Source of the DNA: Patagioenas fasciata | Lineage: Eukaryota > Chordata > Aves > Columbiformes > Columbidae | Direction of reading: 5' to 3' | Assembly: GCF_037038585.1 (NCBI RefSeq) | Contig: NC_092523.1 | Coordinates: forward strand, 33,705,501-33,769,500 | Length of the DNA stretch: 64,000 bases | Shown here: positions 24,456-36,549 of the stretch, piece after piece | How positions within the stretch are numbered: the stretch's first letter is position 1 | How the letters are laid out: each line of letters opens with the position of its first letter | The notes under the pieces: model-generated | What the model saw: only the letters and a program-made list of their open reading frames with translations | The model's database searches: none | What the model was told of the DNA's origin: nothing | Translations under genes and position numbers: made by a program

Positions 24456-27400
24456 GTGTATATAATGTCTTTTTTCTGCATCCTAAACACACATCTAGAC
24501 ATAACCAGATTAATTCACAACCAAATTTCTTACAGCCAGTGTTGAGGTATTGGAAGGTAACTACATTCAGTCTCCAATGAAATGGGTCAGCTTCAAGCCA
24601 GTGACCTGGCAGTGAAAAATCCGTTCTCACTCTCCTGAACATCCATCATCTTGGATAGCCTTTTCACTCTACAATTATTTATTTCCAGCAAACTCAAAAG
24701 TACTCTATGATGCTTGGTAAGATACAGGCAATTTAACTTTTATATTTGATACTTCATCAAAATGCAGAAAACTCATTCATAGTCAGAGGTTTTATTCTTT
24801 TGTGCAGTGATCTTTGCAATTAGAACACAACTGGAGAAAAAACAAAAGAAGAAACATAGTCCACTGTGTGTGAAGATACTCTGGAATAATATTTTCATCA
24901 GAACTGAAGGCAGCAGTCATTGTTGCCAAGTATTTTTAAAAAAGGACAAAATCTTCATAACTCATTTTACAAACACAGTTAACATAATACAATCACAGTG
25001 CTCTCCTACAGCCACTGCAATTTAATTATGTAGAATCTTTTTTCATCAGAAGGGAGGCCAGAAGAACTAAACAAAATCTTTTAAATAGGTACTTCTGTCT
25101 ATGCAGTTAGATAGTTGCACAGTCCTTGTCACCATAAAGACTAATCACTAAATTTAACAACATATTTGGCTGTATGAGATGAGTGAGATGAGAAGACTTG
25201 TATACAGCAAGTACACAGTTTCACATACGATAGTCTCTGTCATCCCCCCAATAATGAAATAAGGAGATAGCCAGAATATTTCAGGTAGCTGAGTAAAAAA
25301 CTTATCTCCTGCCAGCTCAAACATAGTTACTTACTGAACATACAAACTTATTCCATTGCTGTGAAAGTAGCAAGTCTTTTTCAGTCTGCATTTTACTTTC
25401 ATTTTGCAAAGGATTGTGAGAGAGTTATAGTAGTGACTTAATGAGATATAATCACTCAGGTTTTTGATTCTCTGACATACCTCTGTCCTGACAGGAAAGT
25501 ACAGGTGATAAATTCTTGCATTCATTTTATCAGATTTTCTTTGAGTCATAAATTAAAAATGCTAGTGTGGAAACATTTCTACCTCAACACATCCTTTCCT
25601 TGGAATTGTTTCATTTGAACAATGCCTTGATAATATCAATTATAAAAAAAAAAAATAAAAAAAATAAAAAATGGAGTAATGGGCTTTACAGCAGACAAAA
25701 GATTAAAAATTTACCTGGATTCACTGCATTTGGTTGGAAGCAAGTTTCAAAACCAAGATCTCATGAAACAGAAAGGCCTCTTATTTATATTGAGGAAATA
25801 CTAGAAAAGATGTTCTGCTTATCTTGGGCAGATTTTCAGTGGAAATTCAAACGAAGGGTCAATGGAGTGTCCCATTCATGAACATTTAAGCTGCTAACAG
25901 TAACAGAATAAAAAACTGAACAAGAAGAAAAGTCAATAACTAGAAACCAGAGAAGGAGTTATCATCAAACCCAGCCTTCCCTCATGTAGTGAGATCATGA
26001 TTCCTATTACAGTCACGGGATGGTAAGTACACAGAAAAGTTATGAGACAGACAGCAATATCCTTAAAATCTTTTAAAAAATGGAGAAAGGGAAGGGAAAG
26101 ACAGAAAATACAAATACAATGTCAACCAAGGAAAGGTATAATCAGGTATGATTTTTCTTCAAAATTATTTCATTTGATGCAATGCCTTGGAAATGCCAAA
26201 TGTAAAATTTAAAGCAACCTTTTTCCTCATTGTTCTTCTTTAGTAGACTGCTCTCAATTAACTGAAATAATTTTTTCTCTGGGTATTAATCATTTTGTGT
26301 AGGATAAAATACATATTGAAGTATTCTTTATTCCAGTTTTTGGGTAGCACTGTGATTTATTCAGAATATTGGAAATGGCCTGGTGGGGTTTTTGACTCAA
26401 CAGCCTTGAACAAAGTATCTAAAATTCCATCCATAGGTCTGAAAAATTCCATCTGTGAAAGACATATATAGATGAATGAATCACCACAAGCATTTATTAA
26501 CGGCTACATCTGCTTTCAAGGTACAAATAGATCTAAATACATTGGCTAATTTAAAAATCAGCACGAAACATGCAAAAATTGCCTGGTACAATGCTAAGTT
26601 TGAACATCTCAACTGAATGTCACCTCTGTAGCTTGCACAGTACCTTTTCGGAAAGTGAGAATATTTCCTTCTTTCCCTGTCATGCACCATCTGCTGAACT
26701 CTACCCAATCTACCTCACACAATCTACTTTTTTTTCTTCTTTCTTCTCCTTGTCTAAGACCTTCTTGGTAGATATGTCTTTCTATTTAGCTTGAACTAAA
26801 ACAAGTTTTTCTGAAGTTAAAGAAACGAAACTGGTTAGGTGTTGAGCATAGGTGGAATAGAAGATTTATTATACAACTTCAGCGTCTGAGACATTTCCTT
26901 TATAAAGATTAGCAATATAAAATAATAATGTAGCAGAATTTTATTCTAAGGACAATTCATGCCTGAAGGCATGCTCTATAACTTACTGTAGGTAAGCAAT
27001 GAAGTTACAATTACAAACAGAAAAGGACACGATATATTTCTTGTGACTGACAAGTTTATATATGCTTATGATGTGAAAATGTGATATATTTATATTGATT
27101 CTTACTTAGATCCTATTTTGGTATATGCTTTTATTTTACAGACATTGACCTCTATGTGATCCCATTTATATGAAGGAATTTTTCCATACATTTACAGCGA
27201 TACAATATTCACCTGAATGAACGCTTCCATGGTGTTCATTATTTGGCTGATAACCCTATCTGGTGTGCCAGAACAGTACTAGAGACAGTATAGAGTACTA
27301 AAGATAGTATAGAGACTAGAGCTTAAATATGACATAGCTTTGTTATGGAGGATGGTGTGTTATATTGATCTCAGATGTTCCATGAGGCTTTTTATGATTT

Positions 27401-28169
27401 AGTTACTCAAAATACAGAACTTGGGGGAAAAAAAAAAAAAAAAATAAAAAAGGAGTAAAGAAATCAGCAAACCATATCCTCTATGTCTACAATGCAAGAG
27501 AAACATAACTTTTTTTGAGTGCTGAAAGAATAAGAGAAAAAACAGGCTGTCAGATCCTATTTAGTAATACAGAACACATGGGAAAAAGAGAGCAAATAGA
27601 TAAGTTTTTTGTTGAATATATACATTAATCATTCTATTCAGAAATTTTGTTTTGGTAACACAATTTCTTTGTATATACCAGAAAAGAAATGCCAAAGTTC
27701 TATGAGAAGGATTGCAATGGAAACCCAGATCTGGTAGTGTACTAAGCGGATAGAACAAGACCTTTCTTATACACAGAGCTTCCAAAAAGGATACTAAATT
27801 GCTTTCAAGTAGAGAAAAAGTAAATTTTATTTCCATTTAAAGTAGAAGACTTGACTTCTTAAACAGGAAAAAAATCCCAGTGACTAGGTAAGGCACAAAA
27901 GAAATACAGAGTCCATAAATTATTCTTTCCCTGCCTATCATGCTCTTGCAGGAGGGGTCATTTTTTCACACTCTGAATTCATTTCAGCTAGATGAACATC
28001 ATTTTGAGAAGTAAAGAACTGTCCCCTCGTACTCAGGAAGCCACTTTTCTTTCCATCATCCCTGCAGATGGCTGTGTATCAACTCTCTGTTCCTTCCAGC
28101 AAACTCTCCTTAAAGCATAGACTCTCATTTCCTTGCTATGACACTGTGCATGAATTAGACAGCTAAAAG
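24456..28169. other. Intergenic, nothing recognised
   Basis: No supportable gene. A-rich tracts occur at about 25645-25672 and 27428-27444, and a 19-bp tandem duplication at 27275-27312. The longest open frame (25567-25881, 104 codons) crosses an A-rich low-complexity tract and has no recognisable domain. Confidence 0.6.
27275..27312. repeat. 19-bp tandem duplication
   Basis: Two adjacent copies, AGTACTAGAGACAGTATAG and AGTACTAAAGATAGTATAG, differ at two positions. Confidence 0.85.
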
Positions 28170-28281
28170 GAAAGGGGATGATCTACTCTAGGTGAACCTG
28201 CTTTAGCAGGTGGGTTGGACTAGATTACCTCCAGAAGTCCTTTCCAACCCCAACCACTCTGTGATTGATTCTGTGATTCTT
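28170..28281 (+). mobile_element. CR1 LINE extreme 3' end
   Basis: The segment contains CTCTAGGTGAACCTGCTTTA, GGGTTGGACTAGATTACCTC, TCCTTTCCAACCCCAACCAC and a duplicated terminal TGTGATTGATTCTGTGATTC. These are hallmarks of a heavily 5'-truncated CR1 insertion on the + strand. The 5' boundary is approximate. Confidence 0.92.
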
Positions 28282-29910
28282 TTCACTTTGACCACCTTCT
28301 CTTTGTTATTCAGGTATTCAGGCACTTGTAAGATCCAATAGGCATTCATTGAATTTGGATTATTTTTATTGATTTAAGTTGGGTTTTGATTAATAACATA
28401 GACAAGAACACCATCTGAGCAAATGAAGAAAGGGCTTTTACACATGTGTACTCCTTTTGGATCAGGCAACCCAGTTCATAGTAGGAGATACATCATATGG
28501 GATGGGAATGTCTAGTCACAAGAGTCCTCTCTCACATTGGATTAAATAATATCCCCAAATATACTGAACTCCAGAAGCTGGATACATGTACGCAAAGCTT
28601 AATCAAAAATGAAATCTTATATTAGTAAAATTGAATAAAAGCATCAGTAAAGACCAGGAATGTTCATCTTAATTAAATCTAAAGGTTCCAAGCCCACAGT
28701 AAAAAAGGATGTAATACTTAACACATACAGGAGACTAAACCTTTATGAGCTCTACAACATATAGACAAGCACTGAGTTCTCAGTTCTTTACCTTTGAAAA
28801 TGCTCAATTTAGCTGTAAGTCTAGATGAATTGCAGCGGGACTAGGTATAGTGTTCCATTTGATAGAATAAAATATTGAGCCTTGGTGATGATGGAAAACA
28901 GCTTCCTTTCTAACTATCAGCTTTTCAAAATTCTGAAGTCATCCAGGCTTTTAACTATTCGGATTTGCGAATCCTAAACCAAACCATAACCTAAGAGAAA
29001 TATACAATACCTTTTAAAGAAACATGAGGCTTATGACATTGTAGATGCCAGCTCAGTTAAAATCTCTTTGAGCACTACAATACACTGAAGTCAATTGGAT
29101 TCCAGACTTATACGTTACATATATGTTAAAGTCATAGATTTATAAGCTGTAACTCTACACCTGGTCTTTATAAAAGGACCAATGACCACAATAAAAACGG
29201 CATAATGATCAGTAGAGACCTATGGCTTCCCTTTTTCTTTATGACCTGATTAATTCAGAAGACATTGAGAGTATTAAATTTGAACATTAATCATCCTAGA
29301 CTAAATTAAAACTGGGCTACTAATCATGGACACTAGGCAAATCCATGGTTTACGCAGAGACCAACCTTATTCCTGATGTTTACGTGTACCACAGTTGCTG
29401 GGGCTCTCTACTTTTCTCTGCAGTTCTTCAAACCCTAATTCTAGCTTTAGGACTGGTTTTAGAACCAGAAGGACCAGTACCTTACTAAAAAACAGAACAC
29501 AGTACTTAAACACCAGCTCTTATTTTACTTCATTCAGTCCTATGTAATACTGATGTCACCTGAGCTCAAAAAACTTTAGTTTTGTGAACTCACACCAGCT
29601 CCAGGATTAATGGAATCTGGACGACTAATTTCAGCTACTCAAAACCAAGGAAGATAAGTTCCTGATCTATCACCATCTTTTACTAGTGTGATATACTAAC
29701 ATCATTTGGACTCCAACTATTTTAATTTTGAAAGATCTAAGCTTCCAATTACTAAATTTACATTTGAAGAATGAGATAAAAAAAACAGGAGGTTTTGAGG
29801 CTCAGTGGAGAATGGATTTCTTTCACCTCTTTTTGTCCTACAGAGTGCCAAAGTCATGTTGTCTCTGGATCGCTGAACCTGGAAATCCTGTTCCTAATGT
29901 CAGTGTTAAA
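28282..29910. other. Intergenic, nothing recognised
   Basis: AT-rich DNA without supportable genes, repeats or RNA genes. Confidence 0.6.
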
Positions 29911-29915
29911 TCCAT

Positions 29916-30654
29916 TGTGCTGGTTTGACTGAAAATGGGTTATTTTTCTTCATGCAGTTAGAAACTTTTCTTTTTCATAGCTAGCATGATCATTATCTGG
30001 ACTTAGTTTGAGAAGAAGCAGATAACACCCCAGCACAGAGCTAATGTTTTTAATTGCTCTGTTCTGAGAGCCAAGGACATTCTGAGCGCTCTGCCCACAG
30101 GTGGGAGGCAGCGAGGAAGGAAGGCATGGATGGGGCAGAGCTTGACTGACATTCAGATTGATCAATGAGAGTATTCCATCCCATTAATGTCATGCTAACT
30201 ATTTAAGGAAAGTTGGGAGTTAGAGCCGTCTGGTTGGGTCTTCCGCTCTTCTCTTCTGCTCTTGTTTGCTCTGGGGCACAGCTGGGGGAGTTTATAGTGC
30301 GAGACATTTAGTCTGGCCTCTTGCCATTTTGCAGAGGTCTCTGGGCTTTTCTGCCTTTTTCCCCTCTTTTCTCTCTCTGGGATCAGCTGTGGGACCAGGT
30401 GCCATTTCCCGGGACTGGCTGTTCAGCGTGTTCTTGAGGAATTGCCCTGAGTATCTTTTATATCCATTTTATATATATATATATATTTACGAGTAGTGTA
30501 TTATTATTTTGTTATTTTATTAAACTGTGTTTATCTCAATCCAATTTTCTCCCTTCTCTTTTCATTCTCTCCCCTATTTGAGGTGGGGGGGGGTGGGGGG
30601 GTGTGACTCAGTGGCTATTGTGGTTGTATTGCTAGCTTGAGTTAAACCACGACA
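29916..30654 (+). mobile_element. Solo LTR, avian ERVL-like (739 bp)
   Basis: It starts TGTGCTGGTTTGACTG and ends GAGTTAAACCACGACA, termini I recognise from abundant avian ERVL-type LTRs. The flanking 5-mers are TCCAT (29911-29915) and CCCAT (30655-30659), a target-site duplication with one substitution. Inside, in + strand order, are ATTCCATCCCATTAATGTCA, a TATTTAAG box (30200-30207), an (AT)n run near 30470-30487, an ATTAAA poly(A) signal (30519-30524) with TTTATCTCAATCC after it, and a G-run at about 30583-30602. The 76-codon frame inside is not a gene. No internal region or second LTR is present. Confidence 0.88.
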
Positions 30655-30659
30655 CCCAT

Positions 30660-33600
30660 GCTCTACAAAAGCAAATTACCAACCTACACATCTTAACAAA
30701 ATTAAAAAATAAAATTAAAAAAAAAATTAATCACCATTATTTCCTAGCCCTTTTCTGAAATTTTCACTTTAATTGTCCTTGAATTACTTAAATCTAAATT
30801 CAAGAGTTCCCCATGTTACAGGTGTGAGACAAATGGATGCCTTTCTGCCTTTAGGTCTGTGGATTTGAACTGGACAGTGAGGTCCAAGCATCACCCACTA
30901 GAAAGATAGGAACAAGCAGATTTATCCTACCTTGCTGAGCCAGACAAGACTAAAATCCCTGCAGATTTCCACACCAGTATTATTCCACTCTAAGGAATAT
31001 TGAAGATTAACAGGATGTTTCACTTTTTGGGGGGATGTGCTAGCATAAACCACTACCCTAATTCCAATTCAAACCGTTAACCCAAATACCAGTACTGTCC
31101 ATAACTGTGCAGCTGGTTCTGTTTCTGTTTGTCAGTATGGTATAGTGTTGGTCAAGAAAAGCAAACTTCCCTTATGTGATTTTTTTTTTTTTTTTAGTAT
31201 TTATTATGCAGACCTAAAGTAACCTGTTTGACTAGGCCTCAGCCTGAGACAGATTTGTGAAGAAAAGTGTGATGTGGGAAAGTGTCTCATTTCTGAAGTG
31301 AAGCAAAAATGCTTCTCAAAAGTTGGCATGCACAGAAGTAAGATCAAACTGTTGTAAATATGAGGCTGCCTAGTTCACTTCTGTTTAAAGAATGTATTTC
31401 TCATTCTTGCTGTTTGAAAAAAAAAAAAGAAAAAGAAAAGAAAAAATAAATATAGATCAATAGAAAGATCACTAGATCACTCACTCTTTTCCAAATCAGC
31501 TGTCTCTGCCAGTTTGAAGGCTGAGGAAATAACTATTCAAATATTTGGGTGCCCTTCCCCCATTAATACCTGAAGAACTAGTTGTACCTAGAAACATAAA
31601 ATAATCTTTTAAGTCTTTTTTTCTTTTTTCTTCTATGGAATTGCCCCAGGTTTTCTTTACTATTTCATATGTGTGTTACTTAACATAAATGCACAAATAG
31701 CTGTAGCTCTTAAGTCTAATGATTGAGTCACCTCAGTAAACTCCTCTTTAGGTTCACAGGCCACACAACGAACTGTCAAATAGATGAGATTGTTTAGCAT
31801 TTCATTATACCAACACTGATAGATGACTTTTATTTCGACATTGCTGCCTTGAAAGTCTTCAAAAGCACTGTGAAAGGGTACGTAATCAAATAGTCAGTGA
31901 TATTTTACACGGTAAGAATTCTCTAGGGTAAAAGAAAGTCAATAAATATAATTAAACTATGAAAAGTTAAATATTCCTGCTCAAATTCTGTCAGATAAAG
32001 AGATGCATACAAAGGCAATCCTAGAGATTTTCAGAGGTTTTGTAAAAGTTTGGTTTACATAGAAAAATATCAGCACTACCTCAAATGTGTATCTCATAAA
32101 ATTTGCCCCTTTTTCCCCTCTAAAAATGGACAGCAGTAGTGGGTGAGTGGACAGTTGTGATTCAATTCAAGCTTGCAAGAATAGCCAGAAACACAGAATT
32201 GGTTTTTATTCTCCAGGTCTGAATTTACAAGAGATGAAGCAAAACAGAGTGGTAAAGAAGTATACAATCCTTGACTACAGGCCAGGGAGAGGATGATTAC
32301 CAAGTTTTTGGGAGTTGTTTTGTTTTGCTTTCCGAAGGCTACAACTAATTGAGATGCTGGGGAGTTCTTCCTAAGACATCGGGGCCAGATGAGGAAAAGG
32401 AGAAAGGCCAGAGCAGAGCTTTGAATAATCAGCCTCCTTCTCTCTGTGTAAATGTGATTCAGGCAGGGTACAGGTTTTGTGCTAGTTTTTTGTACTGTAG
32501 AGAATTTTATTATTACTGTAAACCCAATGTCAGATCAGTTCATATTTAACTGACGGAGAACTTGCTTGACACTGCGCCTGACCCCATTACTGAGGAGATG
32601 TATTTGCCCTCTGCCACAGAAGCTCGATGTTTATGGGCCCTTGATTGCCCCTGAGTCACAGGCTACTATTGTGCTCAGAAGTGCTTTTTTTGAAGCTGCA
32701 CTTGGTGTAGCAATTGCAACCATTTGCCCTCATAGAGACCAAGCCATAATTATCCTTGCCTTTGCCACCTCTGAGCCAGTGCAATTTTGATCTTTAAAGC
32801 TTTATGTAGCTGAAGTCCCTACAATTTGAAATTAACTTCTCTTTTCAAAATGGGAGCTGAGAAATCAGTCCAAAGTACTTGAGATCTCACTCCCCATGCA
32901 TATACCTGGGGCTAGTGGCAGGAAAAATTCTCTGGAGGACACTTGACTTAGGTATTTACTTCCGAGTACTCGGTTGATCTATCAGCTCGTGTTTGTTAAA
33001 TATATAGCAAACAAGAGTTCAGATCTATGAGACTAGGTTGTGAGGTAGATTAGAGAGAATAGTGCCATAATGCCTTATAGGGAGATGATAATGATGATGA
33101 TTATGTGGGAATATAATTTCTGATTGTCTCATTATTTTATGACAAGAGTTCTCTAACATAATTTCTTGCTGGTAGTCTGATATCAGAATTCTATTTCAGT
33201 TTTCGGGAAATAATTCGAAAGCTGAAGGATCCGTGTTTCTCTGAAAACTGTCTAATCCAGAGAACACTTACAAATACATTTGTCTGGACATCTTGGCTCC
33301 AACACTTCATCTGAAGTGCTAAGCACCATTACCCGCCATTGGAGGGGGAAGGCATATCCCTTTATTCTTCATCTAAAGTACTTACTGTTAGCATAGCATG
33401 TGTATAGCAGGAAATCCAAATAAGAAAACCCTGGTGTTTTATCTTTACCAGCTACTACTGAAAGATGCTCCTATCCTACTTATAGGAGGTTAGTGCAATT
33501 AAGCACCATGCCACTTCTCCAGGCACTGAGAGTTGAAGTTTCGACAAAAGTTTAAACAATCTGTTGCTCTGGTCTTTAATTACTTAATGCAGCAATGAAC

Positions 33601-34500
33601 CACAATATGGCCATGAATCTGAAGGACAGTAAATTTTTTATTCCAAAATTATGAAATATTTGCAACTGTACTGAGTAGAAGTATGGTTTACATTTTCTTC
33701 TACCCCCTAAATATAATGCCTTTAAAGCATTCCTCTTTTAGCTCTTTTCTGGAATGCTATTTTCAATGCAGTTTACTTTATGAAGATCACTTTGAAGCAG
33801 TTTTCACAGAAGGAAAGATCATTTGGCCCAGTGGCATTTGGATAAGGACTTAGTATAATTCCATTTGGGCTCTTCAAAAAGTAACTTTGAGATGCTAAGT
33901 AAATCAATCAGCTGTGTCTGAGGTGGAAATCTGTAAGGCCAGAGAATTTTGACATGAAACTTTCCAGACAGGTTCATTCAAAGTGATTGTTCCCAGGCTG
34001 AATTGGCTTGTATGTACTATTTGGAAATGTACTTAGTATTTATATACTGCAGTTTGTATCTGTTTTTCCTAACACAGAATGTACTTGCACGCTCACTTGG
34101 CTGATAGATTTTAGTGGTGCATCTCATAGGAAATAATGACTCAATGTCTTCAGAACTCAATTTGACTTTTGGAGGAAGGTCACAACTTTTAGGGCCTTAG
34201 GCATAAATGGTGTTGTAAAAGAACATTTTACCTTCTGAGAATCTCAGAGTGCTCTACAAATTTAGTGTTATGCTATCTCTCTCAGGTAAATAACTTTTAG
34301 AGCAGTTTCAGACAGTTTCTACCTTTCAGGCACTCCTCGGGCCCCTGCTTTCACCTGATGGCTGCCACTTAGCAGAGCCACCTCTCCTAGACTTTGTCAA
34401 TAACTAGTAATTATTTGGAGGTTACTTGAGGGACATCCACTGTGTAAATATGCCTTGCTTGGTTATGTTCTATTATTTTTGAGAAGGAGCTGCCATTTTC
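30660..34500. other. Intergenic, proximal FAT1 upstream region
   Basis: No supportable gene. A T-run lies at 31180-31195 and an A-rich run at about 31420-31450. The segment 32340-32920 is less AT-rich and stays open in several frames (66 and 74 codons on +), but shows no recognisable domain. It could be a conserved noncoding element and is discussed in the findings. Confidence 0.55.
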
Positions 34501-34640
34501 CCTTTTTTTTTTTTTTGGGGGGGGCAGGGAGAGCCTTTTGCTGTGCCTTGAAAAGTACAGCTCTCCTGAAGAAAAAGGAAAGGGAAAAAAAGAAAAAAAG
34601 AAGAGGAATAGAAAGAGAGATAAACAATATGTGAAAAGTA

Positions 34641-34759
34641 GAAGAGAAGAGAAGAGAAGAGAAGAGAAGAGAAGAGAAGAGAAGAGAAGAGAAGAGAAGA
34701 GAAGAGAAGAGAAGAGAAGAGAAGAGAAGAGAAGAGAAGAGAAGAGAAGAGAAGAGAAG
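34641..34759. repeat. (GAAGA)24 pentanucleotide microsatellite
   Basis: It is 119 bp of uninterrupted GAAGA units, purine-only on the + strand, preceded by more A/G-rich sequence from about 34558. Because the unit contains no stop in any frame, long frames appear on both strands (Arg/Glu/Lys-rich on +, Ser/Leu/Phe-rich on -). These are artefacts. It lies immediately upstream of the CpG island and is expected to vary in length between individuals. Confidence 0.97.
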
Positions 34760-35093
34760 CCCACTCGGAGCCACCTGGTTATTTCAGCGGCTGTGCCCAC
34801 CGAGGAGGAGCCGAGCGGCGCTGCGGCAGCGCAGCTAGCGGGGCCCGTGTCCGCCGGCGGCCGCGCAGAGTCGTCGCGAAACGGGGCCGGGGGCTGCGGG
34901 GGAGGAGCGCAGGGCGCTCGCCTCACCTGCTGGTGGACGGTCGCGGTCCAGGTGCGCGACAGCGGCCCCGCGCGGAGCTGTGCAGGCGCGGAGAGGTGCG
35001 CGCTACTGCCACCGCCTCCGCGTTCCGCTGCACTGGTGAAGAGAGGCAGGCAGTGGTGGTGCCGGGAGCAGGTCCGAGGAGGACGGACTGAGT

Positions 35094-35181
35094 GCGAAAG
35101 ACAGAGGGAGAGGGAGGGAGAAAGGGAGGGAAAGAGGGAGGCGGGGGAAGAAAGGAAGGAGGGAGGAGGGAGGGAAAGAAC
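35094..35181. repeat. GGGA/GAAA purine-only tract
   Basis: About 88 bp is nearly pure purine on the + strand (one short C interruption early and one near the middle), built of GGGAG, GGGAAA and GGAGG blocks. It could form a triplex and lies within the promoter island. Confidence 0.8.
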
Positions 35182-35199
35182 CGGCGATCCGGCGCAGCT

Positions 35200-35639
35200 T
35201 CCCCACTCTCACTCCGCTGCTGCTACTCCTCAACTCTGCCCGTTCTTTGCCTGGACATGTCTTAAGAAAGTTGGATCTCACCTTTTCGGCTTTTTCTTTT
35301 TTCTTTTTTTTCTTTCTTCTTTTTTTTTTTTTTTTTTTTTTACTCTCCCCTCTCCCCGTCTATTTTTCCTTCCCACCGTCGTTCAAGTTTAAAACAGCGG
35401 ATGGGTCGAAGCCGACATGCCGCGCTGTGGCGATGGGGACGGGCACCGCGCTTGCTGCGTGCCGGGGCCGCGCTAAGCTCCGGGGCCGCGGCGGAGTTCA
35501 GGCTCTAGAGCTGCGTGGTCACCGGGTCATTTCTCCCTTCTTCTCAAAAGGACTAAAAAGGAAGGGGTGGCGGAAGGGTGCGGTGATGAACTGAGCTGGA
35601 GCGGACTTTGGAAGAAAAGCGCCGAGTCCAGCTGGTCTG
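35200..35639 (+). other. FAT1: Candidate FAT1 noncoding exon 1 (5' end unknown)
   Basis: A strong donor, CTGGTCTG|GTGAGTTCTT, lies at 35639/35640 inside the CpG island, in correct orientation to join the acceptor at 43821. FAT1 genes have a noncoding first exon in a CpG island (family knowledge). The start shown is a guess. Alternative donors such as GAGGTGAGGG near 37113 and GAGGTGAGGC near 37619 cannot be excluded. Confidence 0.4.
35290..35372. repeat. Polypyrimidine tract with a T22-class run
   Basis: A T/C-only stretch (TTTTTCTTTTTTC...), with a long uninterrupted T-run at about 35320-35341, is followed by CTCTCCCCTCTCCCC and TTTTCCTTCCCACC. It is on the opposite strand sense to the purine tracts upstream. 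If exon 1 is as proposed, it falls inside the 5' UTR. Confidence 0.8.
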
Positions 35640-36350
35640 GTGAGTTCTTTGTTCAGTAAGTTTATTATCAGCAGGGTGCTTAGAGAGATGATACACATGG
35701 GAGTTTCGTGCTCTAGTTTGCTGCGTTATTGAAAATATTCAGGTTTTCCCTTCAACCCGTTGTTTTTAAGTGTGTACTGTATGTATGCTTCTCTATATAT
35801 CAATATCTATATGCACACCGACTTTATCCATAGCTATGCGTACCCGGGGCTGAGGGCACCTCCAGCTACACCGGCACCTTCACGGAAAGAATGGCACGCG
35901 GATTTCCCGACACAACTCCCTGTGGCCGAAGCTGGGCTTGGCGCGGCGGGATACCGGCTCTGCTTGGCCGAGCCGGACGGGCTGGCTGCCGGCGCCGTCC
36001 ACTGCCGCCTGTGCGCTGTGGCGCGGCGCCCCCTGCCCGGCCACCGCGGAACTGCGGCCCCGCCGCTGCGGGGCGGCCCCGGGAAGGGGCGCGGGCGCTG
36101 CGGGGGCGCTGCGCGAGCGCTGCGCGGCGGAGCCTCCTGACTGCGGGCTAGTGAACCGGTTTCGTCTGATGTGCAGCCCCGGGCTTTGGTTGCAGAAGGG
36201 CCCCCTGCGCAGCTGGCTTTATTTATTTATGTGGCTAATAAAATACGTGGCGAGCCTAATGCGCGGTAAATGCGCCCCCGCCGGCTTCTCCTGCCCGCAG
36301 CCCGGCTTCGCCGTTGGCCCGCTGGGTCGGGATTCCCCAGGCAAACGTTT

Positions 36351-36383
36351 GATCGTTATTAAGCGTGATCACTTATTAATGAG
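36351..36383. promoter_or_regulatory. Paired GATC-N-TTATTAA motifs (homeodomain-like)
   Basis: Two adjacent near-copies, GATCGTTATTAAGCGT and GATCACTTATTAATGAG, lie within an AT-richer pocket of the CpG island. The pocket also has TTTATTTATGTGGC and TAATAAAAT near 36220-36244. TTATTAA/ATTAAT cores fit homeodomain or POU-type binding sites. That is an inference from motif shape. Confidence 0.35.
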
Positions 36384-36515
36384 CGAGGAAACCTCCGATG
36401 ACTGTTCGGGAGTATTAATCTTTACCGTTGGACTGGCTGACAGACATTCCTCTGGCATGACTCCTACAGGGCGCTCCCCGGCCTGAGGTAGCCCCTACTC
36501 TTTCCAGGGGGCGAG

Positions 36516-36549
36516 GGTGGTGGTGGTGGTGGTCGTCGTCGTCGCCGCC
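36516..36549. repeat. (GGT)6-(CGT)n trinucleotide repeat
   Basis: Six GGT units pass directly into CGT units and then CGCCGCC. The stretch is open in one frame (poly-Val/Ala), but there is no evidence of coding. Confidence 0.9.

Noticed and set aside
34538..35392. 284-codon + strand frame and the 171- and 103-codon minus frames over the same region
   Set aside because: They exist because the GAAGA array and the GC-rich island lack stop codons. The products are low-complexity with no domain and no conserved start.
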